DNA of 64,000 nucleotides from contig NC_134398.1 of assembly GCF_050003625.1 (NCBI RefSeq), forward strand, positions 114,738,145 through 114,802,144. The letters are read 5' to 3'. This document shows positions 47,520 through 59,860 of the stretch, one piece after another; positions within the stretch are counted from its first letter, which is position 1; every line of letters starts with the position of its first letter. The DNA is from Haematobia irritans (lineage: Eukaryota; Arthropoda; Insecta; Diptera; Muscidae). Under the pieces are notes generated by a model. That model was not told where the DNA came from, did no database searches, and was given only the letters and a program-made list of their open reading frames with translations. Position numbers and translations under genes: made by a program.

Positions 47520-48854
47520 AAAAAATTCAACAAAAACTACGACGTTAATTCTTTACATACGTAGATATTGCATTTTAGCAGTTTTTTTGTGGTCTTAAGC
47601 CATCTATGATTTTTTTTTAACAAAAACAAAACAGCGAAAACCAGCCCATATTCTTATAAAAGTAAGCTCTCGTCCGGTCACTTTAATATACCATGAATAG
47701 AATTTCTTCTGATAAAATTTATTACAACATGGCCATATAATTGATTAAAAAAAAACTTTATTATTTTCTAAGGAATAACGTTTTATAGTATTTTAAATTC
47801 TATGACAACCAAACTCATACATTAAACCGTATAGAAAATCCACTTGACTTGGATGAAACACATTTTTCTATAATTTATAATAATTTCCGTTAGTGTTTAA
47901 GATTACAAACAGGCCGAAGAGTTCTAGTCATTTTTATATTGCAAGTGAGAATTATTTATCTAATTGATAATTCAAGTTAAGTTACATTTTTGCTCTTTCT
48001 ATTTGAGACAATTGTATGAAATATTAGGAAGCTAATCATCGTCCTGAATTTGGAAGTAAAACTAAATTTAATATTACTTTTGTTTAGATTCCTTAATTGC
48101 ATTTCCTACTAATAGGATTAAAGTATTTGGTTAACATTTATAAGCCAAAATTCCTTATTGCAAATGCTTGCACTTGCACTTACTTTAAAGGACTATGCCG
48201 TAATAAGTGGAACCACAAGCTTCTATTCATTCCCTAATGCCACAGGATAGTCGGTGTGATTATAAATGTATTTATGAATATAGTTGAATAAAATTTCATT
48301 TAACGAATTATTTAATTCTCATTAACACTTATTGTGGCTACAAAACAATTGCCCAACACAATGACGAAGAATTTGTGTGGAATAGTAAAAGGGTTATGAC
48401 AAAGGCATACACGACAACTGTACTACGACGATTACGGAATTGTAAATTTTTTTGCAATTGTTCGATTTATCACATGTCCGACTTATAAACCATAAGGATG
48501 GCTGAAAATTTGTTGAAATTAGGTGAAGGTCGTGGCAACCAGACCTAATTTCATTTTTATATTTTTTGTAAATTCATTTACACTAAATAAACAAATAAAA
48601 AAAATTATTTTAAATTAAAAACAATTTAATGTAAATAAATCAAAGTCAGTTAAATTGAATTAAAAATATTTAATTTTTTGTAGTGTCGTTTATTTGAATT
48701 GAATTTAATTGAATTAAACTCAATTTAACTTTATTTTATATCATTTACGTAATTTTTTATTTAATTTAATTTTATTTTATAGGTATTAATATGTATTTTA
48801 GCTTGACATAATTATTATTACAAGTTTATTTAGTTTATCGACCTTTTTTTTCCT
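47520..48854. other. Intronic stretch without a gene
   Basis: Very AT-rich, with many AATTTAATT words near 48600-48790. No element or gene recognised. Confidence 0.4.
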
Positions 48855-48938
48855 TAATTATTAGCTTTTGTTTTTTAATGGGCTTTCAAGGTCACTTTAA
48901 AATGCGAATAAAGCAAGAATTGAATTATTCCATTATTT

Positions 48939-48985
48939 CCATCCAACGTTTCGCTGGGATTATTTCCAGCCTCATCAGGGATGAT
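48939..48985 (-). ncRNA. Hammerhead-ribozyme-like core in left arm
   Basis: Exact inverse of the right-arm motif (CCAACGTTTCGCTGGG and CAGCCTCATCAGGG on the plus strand). It lies in the same direction as the reverse-transcriptase frame, at its 3' side. Confidence 0.5.
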
Positions 48986-49713
48986 TTATTTATTGGATAT
49001 TCAATTTTCGTCAATTACTTATGCAAAAAAAATATATACGTCTATTAATACGACACTATTACAGCACGACATAGAACACATATTTACTAATTGCAAGCAT
49101 AATTAACTTAATCTAATATCACAGTCAAACTTGTGTTGTTATCACAGATGGTAAATGACAACTGCAAAATTGGAGAGCTTTTAAAAATTGGGGTTTTGGT
49201 ATTCTGGTGTGTTTCTGAAGGGATTCCCATTTTGTCATTATGTTTTTAATTGCTAAGTGAATCGGTATATTGGTAAACAATGATACCACGTCGAGAGATA
49301 TGAGTATGTCGTCTTCGTCAAGATGGATATTGTCTAGTTTTACTTTAAGTTCGAGTGAGTTTTTTATATTATATTGCTCCAATATAACATTTTTCAAAAT
49401 CGTTCCAATGTATTTTGACAAGTTGTAACATGGGACTTCGAAAGAAGACGCGATAGGGCGAAGTGGCATATTTGGTTTGTGAATTTTCGGAAGTCCATAC
49501 AAACGGGGAGCCGTAGCTGAATTAGAAGTAAGCTTGTTGTCATTTACCATCTGTGATAACAACACAAGTTTGACTGTGATATTAGATTAAGTTAATTATG
49601 CTTGCAATTAGTAAATATGTGTTCTATGTCGTGCTGTAATAGTGTCGTATTAATAGACGTATATATTTTTTTTGCATAAGTAATTGACGAAAATTGAATA
49701 TCCAATAAATAAA

Positions 49714-49758
49714 TCATCCCTGATGAGGCTGGAAATAATCCCAGCGAAACGTTGGATG
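49714..49758 (+). ncRNA. Hammerhead-ribozyme-like core in right arm
   Basis: CTGATGA at 49720-49726, a stem GCTGG/CCAGC (49728-49732 with 49741-49745), then GAAAC and GTT. The flanking TCATCC can pair with GGATGG, giving stem I. Stem III would be the minimal ACGT palindrome, as in paired hammerheads of Penelope-like elements. One extra G between the core and stem II departs from the consensus, so activity is uncertain. Confidence 0.5.
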
Positions 49759-49846
49759 GAAATAATGGAATAATTCAATTCTTGCTTTATTCGCATTTTA
49801 AAGTGACCTTGAAAGCCCATTAAAAAACAAAAGCTAATAATAATTA

Positions 49847-52434
49847 TTATTATTTAATGTAATTTATTATGTATTTTTAACTAATTAAATATAATTTAAT
49901 TTACATAAACTTTATATTGTATTATAGATCAAAGATAATTCGTTGATTACCCTTTATGTTGCAACTAAGTTTGATTCTTTCGATTCGATGTGATAACCTT
50001 TTCACAGCAATAAGAGAAAACCGAAAATTCCCATCAAGTACTTTTGCTGAACAATGCCAGAATAAGTGGTAAGAAATTGTTATTGTTTCGACCCTAGTCT
50101 CATTTAAAAACTAATTCGGCAACAATAAAAACAAACTCAAAAGGACAAAACTTTGCAAAATGCTCTGCTAAGAAATGCAAACAAAACGTGTGAAGAGGGA
50201 GAGAGACCAATGTCAAGCATGAAAATCTATATATGGAAATTAACAAAATAGCATTGCATATGTTTAGGCTATAGGGCTAATGAAAATCTTTAGCATAGAG
50301 GAAAGCGTTTAATTGCTTAAAACAAGCAACAATACCCATAACAAACAATCGTTAACCCCCTAATGAACAGTGAATAACTTGAAGAACAATTTAAACTAAG
50401 CATAAGAAAAAAACACACACACAGGAAACTTTTGCAATAGCATAGAGTTATAATCAAGTGGTGTCCTTGAGTTTCGACAGCGATGGTACCAGCAAACAAG
50501 TAAGCATTTTTATAAAGTCATTAAAAAGAAGTTGCTGTTTTTTTGGTGAACTTTTATTACAACTTTTGCCAAACGAAAAATTACACTTTAATATCTGTTA
50601 GCACATAAGTTAGATATGCATATATAGAGAATTCCAAGGAGACTTTCTACTCCTTTTTGATATTTTCATACACTCACATGCCCGGACAAAGTGAAATGTA
50701 CACTTAACTTTCAGAGATATGAAAAACGATTTCCCTTAAATTCTTTTTTTAGACCGACTAGAACATATTCCAGTTCTAACTTTAATCTTCAGTAGAATTT
50801 AAAGATAAAGTTCTGGAGAGAAAACATTTTTCATTCAGTCAAATGTTACAATTTATCACTTGGTCCTCAGATGGCGAATAGTTGAAAGGAAGCAGACAAA
50901 GCAAAGCAAAGGGTGAGGACATTCATGAATCTTCAAAAATTTAAATTTCTTAACAGTTTTGTTACACTTTTTTGTTGCCAAAAACTGGAAGACAAACGAC
51001 TGAAAATGAATGCAAAAACACTTTAGCCTGGGCCTGAGCATCTTTATTATATGGTACAAAGGCCTTACCATGTTCTTCACTAGTGTCATTTTAAAGAAGA
51101 GAATATGCTACACTGTTCCTCTTTACTCGCCCATCCTCCATTTCATATCTATGCCATCAGGACAACATCTGTTGAAAGGAGCAAACATTGAATAAACAAC
51201 TTTACACTTGGTGTTTTCTTTAGTTTTCTCCAGTAACTTCATATTCCCAGACCCTATCCCATTTTCCCCCCGGGGGGAAAGGCTTTTTTCATTTTGTTAT
51301 TTATACGAGATAAAACAAAATGTTAAGATACAATTTGGTAAAGAATTTCATTTAGTGAAACATGATTCTCTCTTTGAGCAAAACTGCGCCATATTTAACA
51401 TAAATTTCATTTGCAAAATAGTTTATGTTGGCCACAAAGTAAATACGAGGACTCTAAGCTTGACAAAACAACACTGCAGCAAAGTGGATGATGATTGTGG
51501 CTAGGTTGCATTGTCTAGTGATGTAGAAATTGGTGAGAGTTTTTGAATTTCGGTTCTAATGCAAATCGTGAAGAATAAAAATTGTTGAACGGAGGAAACC
51601 ATCATCATAAAAATAAGCGAGAATATTAAGCAATGAAAAATATGGTGGTCTAGTATAAAAGAAATTAGGCCTACATTTTAAGACATAAAATACTACGGAG
51701 ACTTTTCTTCATATTTTCAAAGAAATTTTGGTTAAAAGAAAGTTTTGTATATATTTATGCCACTAAAGAAAATTTAACACTACTTTAGTTCATGAAATTA
51801 TTATGTTTTAAGAAATTTTCCTTGAATTTAATAATTTTTTGCTTATACTAGTTAAATGAACTAAAAAAGAGGAAAAATTATATACAAATGAAGTATAAAG
51901 ATTTACAAAATTCGTGTCTCCCACAAGAAATTTCAGAATTTCTTAAAATTTGTAAATTTAAACAATACTTTTTGCAATTTTGATCTTCAATGTTTTCCTT
52001 CAAACTATGAAATTTTCTTACAAGCAAAGGTGTGTTGTGTGTAGTGTGTAGTTTGAGTAGTTTTCCATATAAAATTGTATATTTGTATTTTATTAACTAA
52101 ATCAAATTCCCAGGTCTGAAGAAGAATTGGTTTTAATAGTAGAAGAGAGAGAAGAAAGTTGCTCTTTTGTATCTTTATAAGAAGTTCGAAGTGAGATTTA
52201 TCGATAATAAAATTCCTGTTATTTATGAAAGTTTCCTACTTTGAACAAAAAAAAAATTGAAGTATAATGTAAAACTGTTTATGCTCAAATCTCCTTGTGC
52301 AATGATTTCGAAACAAAGATGTTGATTCTCTCGATACTTTCTATGTTGGTTGAATGAAAATTACCCCTCTCCTATAAGTAAGTCCGTACGGATTAGTGGC
52401 ACTTTAAATTCCCACTATTTGTTTTTTGTTGTTT
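49847..52434. other. Intronic stretch without a gene
   Basis: No element or coding region recognised. A nine-base C then G palindrome (CCCCCCGGGGGG-like) lies at 51268-51280, and a tract with GTGTGTTGTGTGTAGTGTGT near 52030-52052. Confidence 0.4.
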
Positions 52435-52442
52435 GGTCTATC

Positions 52443-52945
52443 TAGGCTGTCCATTACATCTCTTTTAAAGAGAACATGTTCTCTTTTTGTGTTCGTATCT
52501 TTTTGTTCACTCTCTTTTTTTGGTGCCGTATTTTTATGTTCAACAGTGTTCTTTATGTACTCTATTTCAAAAAAAAAGATCCTAGATTGATGACATTTTA
52601 TTTATTTAGTAGGAATTCGCCACAATTGTTCGACGTACGGCGTAAAAATTAGAAATAGATGTAATTGAACGTACGACGTAAATACGCCAATACGTTGTTG
52701 TCGTAAATATATATATATTTTTTTTTTTTTAAGAAAATGTGATTCTTTTTGTTTTTGATTGTTTTATTATATATTTATTTCGTTGTTTCTATCATTAGAA
52801 ACTATTATTATTTTAATTTTAACATCAATAAAATTATTAATTATTGAATAAAGAATTTTTTTATTGTGAACTTTTTTTAAGTTAAAATGTTCTCTTTTTT
52901 TAAAGCGAAAGTTCTCTTTTGAAAATTATCCATATGGAAACCCTA
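52443..52945. mobile_element. hAT-type MITE with CTCTTTT subterminal repeats, 503 bp
   Basis: TIRs TAGGCTGTCCAT and ATGGAAACCCTA (two mismatches) with GGTCTATC duplicated at 52435-52442 and 52946-52953. The ends carry repeated TTCTCTTTT and its complement. The middle has an unusual pair of ACGTACG-CGTAAA words (near 52634 and 52670). Confidence 0.8.
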
Positions 52946-52953
52946 GGTCTATC

Positions 52954-55567
52954 TATCTGTTAAAGATTGCGGTTGAATTGTTCTAGCTCTTTCAATTTCA
53001 TCGTGGGTTAATCGTTATAAGGAATTAAAAATTCTAATTAAAATATTTGCATACTTTCAGGCGCACATATAAAGAGCAAAGAGATGGAAAATGGAAATTT
53101 TATCGTACACATATTACTTCACAAGACAGCACAATTTGCTGCACGGATTTTATTCGTAATCTCAATGGGTGTTAGGTTTCAGAGTTACTTACGGAACGGC
53201 ATTGTGGACAAAACGTGACGAAAAAACAACAAAAAACAACTCTCTAATGTAAGAAGTATGGCATTGTGGTTTAAAAATTACAAAGCTTTCATATCGGCAA
53301 CACTGTTCCGAGTACCAACTACTTGTACTCGAATAATGACAAATGACACATCACTAGGCTCTAAAGGCTTTTGCTATTGCAAGCTTCTATCTCCCTCCCT
53401 CTCTCTCGATGGCATTCTAGTAACATAGTTGCAATTTGTTTTCGCGGTTTTTGGTCTTTGTGTCTGTTCTGCATAAATTTTCTTTACGCGGATTTTGTGG
53501 CTAACTTAACCATGGGTCACTGTGGTGGTCTAATCTAAGAGGAGGAAGAGAAAAAACACAACAGCTCTGCAAATGTTACCACATTCCATGCTGAATTTAC
53601 AGCAATATTAAGGCCACTAAGTAATTTTCTGTAAGAGTAAACGGATGAAAGTGAGTGGAGAAGCTTCTTGTGTGTGTGTGTGTGTGGACAAGAATGAGAT
53701 TCCATTCATAATACTTCTGTTGGTTATGTACTATTAACATCACTACATACTGTTTGGTTTTATTGTCACTGTGTTCTTCACTGACTTAGTGGCCACCATA
53801 TGAATCCATGTCAACGCCATCCATTCTACTGTGTTCTCATTGCCAAACCATTGGTGGCGTCTTCGTATATCTTCCATTGACATTTTGCCCGCATTAGGAC
53901 CAAAGGTCTTTTTCCTTGTTTTTTTTTTGTTTTTGGTCTCTCATGTTTTTTACGGTCGCTTTCGCTTAATGTCAAAAAGTTCTCAAAACATTTCTCCATT
54001 GTATAAAAGCTTTGTTGTTTCGAAATGGTTAACTATTTATAGCCATAAGCTGCTCCAGTATTTGCCACTAATACCCAAAAGCGTTTGTATTTTATTCAAC
54101 GTTTTCGTTTCGTTTCATTTCTTTGATGCTTTGTGTTCTTGGCAACAGTTGGTTTGGTGGTGGTGGTGGGGGAATCCCCTACTTTTGTGAAGCCCCTATT
54201 TGCTGCAATTGTTGCCATTGTTGATGGTACTCTTTTTTGTTAATTGGCTTAATGCAATTTTAGTTGTTGGTTAAATGCTCTGCAATTTGTTGCATGTTAA
54301 ACTTTCCTTCAACAACAACAACAACAACAAAATGCGCTAGAACCTAGAACAAAGTGAACTAGTTTTTTACCCAAGAAAAACAAAACGAAAAAGTAGAAAG
54401 TAAAACTAAAGGGCAAATAAAACAATCGAAGAGACCCAAATAGCCCTTCCTTGTTGATTTAAAAGTGAGAATAGAGTATTCCATTGTAAAAGACCATCGC
54501 TGAAAACACTTGAGAGTATATCTATGAGTTTATTACAAAAAAAAAAAAAAACATTTTCCCCGTTAGATATCTTCATCACCACTAATTTTTGATTGGCGCC
54601 AAGGGTTTCAGTCCATGACCCTTTCAATCACATTTTCAATTGTTATTGACATTAAATTCCTATGTAGTATGGCTATCCATTTCCACTCTTGATATTTACT
54701 TGTGCCATTTAACATACATGTTGATGAATATGAAATTGAATTGATGCTGGACAAATTATCGTTGGTCATTATTTACAAAGTAAATGAATTCCAATTTCCA
54801 ATTATTTCCATAATTAAGCGGCAAGCCATTAACTTACGAAAGCAAAAAAAAAACAACGAAATTGGTAAAGAAAGCAAGCCGAAGGAAAAATTAAATTTGT
54901 TTATATGGGATATGGGAAGCAGTTTGCACCAAGAAATCCCAAACATTCACCATCATATTCTCCAGGGGGCAAGAGAAATTAATTTCTTCTTTACGATATT
55001 CCCACATACACACATGGATTGCAATTCCATTTCGCAGCAATTTGCAGGAAGAAGGATGCCAAATTCCTTCTCAACCAAGACAAACAAGGCTTTGTCCTGG
55101 ACAAAGGACAACAGAATTGCACATAACCTGCGTGGAAAGATGACTATGAACATAAAGGACAAAAATTCATGCACATACCCTGACAAACAAGCAAAGCAAG
55201 TGGAAGTTCTTGGCGAAGGACTACGCATAGCAAAGAGGCTATGAACAACGGATATGTATGCCAAAAATAATAAAAAGTACAGAAAAATTGGCAAGTGCCA
55301 ACCAAACAAAGTTCCAGAAATTTTGTCCTGGATAAAAGTTCAGAAAACAGAAGCAGCCTCAAAGGCTATATCACGGAGTCATAAACAATGGCAACAATTA
55401 ATAATGAATCGTTTCTGGTGAAACATTGTAAATGCGTAAAACCGCAAAATCTACCCAATCATTTACTGGACTCATTCAAACACACTCGTATGAGTATATC
55501 CAACCACACACACACGCACATCAAATATCTCTTTATTGGAGCTCTACAAACCAAGCCAACAACAGAA
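52954..55567. other. Intronic stretch with simple repeats
   Basis: GT run near 53670-53685, GGT/GGTGGTGG run near 54155-54172, CAA trinucleotide run at 54310-54330. Overlapping frames at 54702-55244 (plus) and 54953-55309 (minus) have no domain. A GGCAACACTG at about 53298 resembles a hAT end. Confidence 0.4.
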
Positions 55568-55575
55568 CTCTAGAT

Positions 55576-56123
55576 TAGAGGTGTGCACGTGAGTAATATT
55601 TTACTCACACTCACGACGGAAAAATCTTACTCACGCACGATAGTGTTTGATAGGACTCACGCTCACGCACAATCACGAAAAGAAAATTTGTACTCACGCA
55701 CGAAATGTTGTATCTCACGAAAAATACCGTGACTCACGAAAAATATCGTGAAAAATCTCGTGAATCACGAATAATTTTATGACTAATTTACCTTAGGGGC
55801 GTGTTTGAAAACATGAGCATGATTAAAATCGAGAGCGTTACTAAACCCTTATCATCCAAAGTTTCACTACAATTGTAAATGAATTCATCTCGTAAGCGTT
55901 TTATGTCAGTGGGCGGGATTTTTTTTCGTGAGCGTATTTTTCCAAATTCGTTACTCACGCACACTCACGAAAAAATTATTTTCGTGACTCACGCACGACT
56001 TTTGGTTTTTTAAGCACGCTCACGCACACTCACACCGTTGCCATCAGCGTGACTCACGACTCACGCGTGAGTCACGAAATTTTCCGTGATTCACGACAAT
56101 TTCGCGTCACGTGCACATCTCTA
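55576..56123. mobile_element. hAT-type MITE with CTCACG subterminal repeats, 548 bp
   Basis: TIRs TAGAGGTGTGCACGTGA and TCACGTGCACATCTCTA (one mismatch) with CTCTAGAT duplicated exactly at 55568-55575 and 56124-56131. The whole element is crowded with ACTCACG, CTCACGCAC and CGTGA words on both strands. No coding potential. Confidence 0.9.
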
Positions 56124-56456
56124 CTCTAGATGCAGTGTTTGGCAGGACATGTGGTTTTTAGGGTTCATTTTATGTTTTTGGAGCATGAGAAATGGTTCTC
56201 ATTGTGTGTGTAAATGTGGGCGAAAGAACCACATTATGGTCACACATACATACGAGTATTGCAACTGTGTCGGTATATACTTATAGGCGGATAGTATAGG
56301 AGAATTATACTATACTATGTGTATAGGCGTACAAACATTGACCTCTATGCCTATATACACTTAACGAAATATTTCACTAATAATGAAGACGGCTATCTTT
56401 GATTTCATCAATATTTGCAACGTGTCGTAGCTTTATTGATGGTTTGGCCTATTTGT

Positions 56457-57334
56457 CTTTTCAGCAAGGGATTATCCCCTATCAGCAATGCTAGTGACTT
56501 TTCCGAATACGTCAAAGCTTCTCTAAGTGATTTCGTCGCAATGTGGAGCTCCGTTCGGGCTCGGCTACAAAAAGGAGATCCTTGTCATTGAGCTTAACAT
56601 ATACTGAAAAACGAAATATTTACGTGGTATTAAAGATTACGCAACCTAAATTTTAGTATGCGAACCTAAATTTTGGGATGTAAAATAATACTAAGGACAA
56701 ACTTTTAACAATAATGAAATTTTAATTAAAACAAAGTTTAAGATCGTTGTTTAAATTTAGGACACACATTCTTGGCGTCCCTCCGTTAAAGTAATATGTC
56801 CTTGAATAAAGGCAATTTTTTTTAATTTAAAGAAATCGTCCTTAAATTAACTGAAATATTGAATCTTTAGATTTAAGATAAAAACGCTTCAAATATAGGG
56901 TAAGACTTATTTTGAGGATTTAGCATCATTGGTTTAAAGTTTATTTGTAATTAGGAAAACTTTGTTTACTTTGAAGTATCCGTTATAATTTAAATTTTCA
57001 AACTGATATTTGTTTGTACGTGAATAGTTTTATTAATATACCGGGAAAAGAGAATGAAAATTCGCAAATGAAATCTGTATCCAAATTTTAATTTTATTTA
57101 TTCTAGATTTAAAATCAGATAGGTTGCTAAACAATGTCTTCTCATTAAAGAAGCCGCATCTTTTGCTCGTAATCAATATCAAAATCCTTAAATGAAGGTC
57201 AAAATCTTTGAATCCAATTGAATTTTTTTAGTGTGGAATAGGCAGCTCTCAGTGATAAGAGAGAAGTAAACCACTGTGGACTGGACTATTCAGGTCTAAG
57301 TGAGCCTGAAATATCGGGCTGTCGCCATACCTAA
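56457..57334 (+). repeat. tRNA-derived SINE, copy 3, 5'-truncated and split by a MITE
   Basis: Body from TTTTCAGCAAGGGATTATCC to GAGCTTAACA (56457-56599), then from GAATAGGCAGCTCTCAGTGA (57236) to GGGCTGTCGCCATACCTAA. More diverged than copies 1 and 2. The tRNA-like head is missing. Confidence 0.75.
56602..57233 (-). mobile_element. MITE family A, reversed copy inside a SINE
   Basis: Begins TACTGAAAAACGAAATATTT and ends GAATTTTTTTAGTG, with TA (56600-56601) and TG (57234-57235) outside. Removing it and one dinucleotide restores the SINE word CTTAACATGGAAT seen in copies 1 and 2. Confidence 0.78.
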
Positions 57335-59366
57335 TCAAACGAGCATCACTATGTGCCCCATCGAAATTTTAATGACTCTATCGACTGTCTCTTTTTGACC
57401 AGTTTTCCATTTCTCATCGCTACGATTTTCCTTCGAGTTTCTGCACTGTTCGTATCTTCACTTGGTTTATATTTGAAACTTCTGGATTTAGCCCAGTTAT
57501 ATGCTATACGTAAGACGTTTTCTACATTTCTAAGTCAAATCGAGTTTTTAATGTGGCCAAAATCGACTAAACTAAACTTTAACTTAAAATTCAAATTTTA
57601 ATTTAAGGGGGAATGTGATGTGGCTGTTGTTATGCTGGAAATTTCTTAACAAATCAAAAATTGCCACGTCATAAGTACAGTTTTTAATTGTCGAAAATCA
57701 CCATTTTAATATTAAAAAAAAAACCAAAAGGCGCATTTTGGTTCTCATTGTTGACCGTGCTTAAAATGCCTCGTTGGTGTTAATTAGTAAAACAAATATT
57801 TCAAGTAAAGTCGTCATTATAGTTACAAAAATTGGAAAGTCAACTTTTGGTTCTTTCTCGGCAGTTAATTGAACTCTTAATTAGTTGCACTTCTGAGTGA
57901 TTTTCTATTTGTTTTATTCTATTTATTTTTAATATAATGATTGGGGACCGCAGAATGATAATTGTACCACACAATATCATAAATTCTTCTTTTAAGTCAA
58001 CTTAAATCAGTGAGGCGTGTTGTTTCACATTAACAGCTGTGGCTACTCATAATTAGGGTCTTCTTAGATTCAAAGATTGTGATTTTCACTTAGGGATTTC
58101 GCTTGGTCTTAAACAAAAATTTTTACTTAGATAAAATCAAATTTGTCTTAGTTACACCATATTCAAGTTTAATGGAAGGACGCAAATTTCAAAGACTTCA
58201 ACCCAAAATCTCTAAAAACAAACAAATTCAAAGATTATACAATTTGTATAAGGCTGTGAAGATACATTTGGGTTTGGACCAGACAAAATCCTTCAGCACA
58301 ATTTTTAAACATTAATTGATAGTTCTAATTAGTACCTTTCCTTTAATTAAAATCTATTTTTATTGTGCAAATTTGGTGTTAAAACTTTTAGGTTACATAA
58401 TATCAACGACAACCTTGGCCATGATTATTGCCAGAAAGTGTTAGTCTTCCAAAATCTTTCTAAGATAGGTTTAATATTCGAAATTGTAATTTTAACTGGC
58501 AAGCCGTGTTGCTATAAATTTTATTCGAAACCATCTGGCAAACAACTATTCCACTCGTCTTACTTACACTCTCAGAAAAATTATCGCACATCGTAATTAC
58601 GTTGGTGTGAATTTTTCAACTGAAGAAGATACACTCTTTAATATGATGATATTTTTTGATAGATTCGATTAGAATGCGTTGTTATTTCTGTGGCATCTCT
58701 CTTAATGCGTATTGTTAAAGGTGTAAAATTTCCCGATTTCGAAAAAAACAAAAAGCCAACTAAACTATCGCATCCATATACAAAACGAACATTTTGTTGT
58801 GTGCGAATATCCTCCATAATATGAAGCATCTTCAAAGAGTGGTATATACTTGAGTTTCCCACAAGCGTTTAGTATCAGAAAAAAAATGCAGCAAATATAA
58901 ATGAGTTTTCCAATAACTTTAGGAAAAATTCTTAGAGTTTTCACATTCGGTAGATACTTATGTGAAGGAAGCATTGGCCATAATTTATGCTGGTCAGGAA
59001 TACCTGCCAGTATTGCTAGAGAGTGATAAATGAGGATATAAACTGCAATCGATTTATCTGTCGACCATTCCTTACACAAAATATCTTCTTTCAAATAACA
59101 AAATAAAAACTCTTAAACCATCTATTTTCCTAAACGCTCAACAGTCCAGGCTTGTGGAATGGCCAATCGGCAACTATGCTCTATGTACAATCCGTACCAA
59201 ATACCAAAAGCAATCACAGTCCACAACATTCTCAGAATCCGTCACAAACCATTTCTCGGGCAGCTTGCAATCACTGACATCCGTAAAAGTGCAACTCTTT
59301 AATTTCAATTGAACCACACAATAATAAATGGTGGTTCGTTTTCTCTGTCTGTCTCTAGGTACTTAC
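57335..59366. other. Intronic stretch with a diverged MITE A
   Basis: About 58060-58400 follows family A loosely (AAGATTGTGATTTTCACTTA, GGACGCAAATTTCAAAGACT, TTTAGGTTACATAATATCAA). No host exon recognised up to the donor at 59366. Confidence 0.45.
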
Positions 59367-59768
59367 ATTCATTGCCAGGTATCGTGTGGCCAGGAATACC
59401 AATGCCGCCACCCACAACACCACTACCCGGATGATAGCTATAGCCATTTTGTGTAGCATATAGAGCACTCTTCTGCTCCTCCATGCTCAGTGCCAAATCC
59501 ATGGAATGTTCGAGAGCCTTGTTGTCCAGACCACTGGCCGGATAGTAGGGCGGTGGTGCTTGGCTCTGTTGGGCAGCAACTATTGATGGCCGCACAGAAT
59601 CCATTTCATAATCTTTAGCTGCTGCACTCTTCTTCGATTGATTACGCTTGCAACGGCAGAACATCAGCAACAGACCCACGAATAAGGCAAAAACGATACA
59701 CGAAACAATTATGGCAATTAAGGTTGGTGTTGCCAAAGCGGAAGCCTCTGCAATGTAGGATCGGCCAA
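59367..59768 (-). CDS. ed: Echinoid-family receptor, transmembrane exon
   Basis: This 402-bp exon joins the ectodomain exon across a 92-bp intron. The acceptor is TTTGCAG before TTGGCC, and the previous exon ends with one A, so the junction codon is ATT (Ile) and reads AE-I-GRSY. A hydrophobic span beginning IAIIVSCIVFALFVGLLLMF is the single transmembrane helix. It is followed by a basic stop-transfer stretch, CRCKRNQSKK, then a cytoplasmic segment containing PPPYYPASGLDNKALEHSMD and a Gly-rich stretch. The donor is GAAT/GTAAGT at 59367, leaving one T to start a codon. That T plus GG from 17266 makes Trp, so the two exons fit across the 42-kb intron. An undetected alternative exon inside the intron cannot be excluded. 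Confidence 0.88.
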
Positions 59769-59860
59769 CTGCAAAGAGAATACCGCCACGAACGGGGAAA
59801 GCATTAAATTTTAATTAATAAAAGTTTGACGACAAGGCAAAGGACAGGTCGGATACTCAC
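59769..59860 (-). other. Short intron of the echinoid-family gene
   Basis: A 92-bp GT-AG intron on the minus strand (donor GTGAGTATCC, acceptor TTTGCAG). It is the only short intron here and contrasts with the 42-kb intron that follows. Confidence 0.85.

Larger units (their letters stand above)
48855..49846 (-). mobile_element. Penelope-like element fragment between 308-bp inverted arms
   Basis: Left arm 48855-49162 and right arm 49536-49846 are nearly exact inverted copies. Between them the minus strand (49565-49125) encodes the N-terminal part of a Penelope-type reverse transcriptase: RLYGLPKIHKPNMPLRPIAS and ILISLDVVSLFTNIPIHLAI. The frame enters the arms at both ends and stops before any YxDD motif, so the catalytic core is incomplete. 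Terminal repeats of either orientation, often with hammerhead motifs, are known for Penelope-like elements. Confidence 0.82.
17267..59366 (-). other. 42.1-kb intron of the echinoid-family gene
   Basis: The donor is GTAAGTACC just below 59367 and the acceptor is TTTTAG just above 17266. The exons on either side join in phase through a Trp codon. Mobile elements make up a large part of the intron and are listed separately. No additional host exon was recognised in either strand. Confidence 0.8.

Noticed and set aside
54702..55244. 180-residue open frame on the plus strand
   Set aside because: Low-complexity composition, no recognisable domain, an opposing open frame of similar length, and no splice or promoter context; likely chance.
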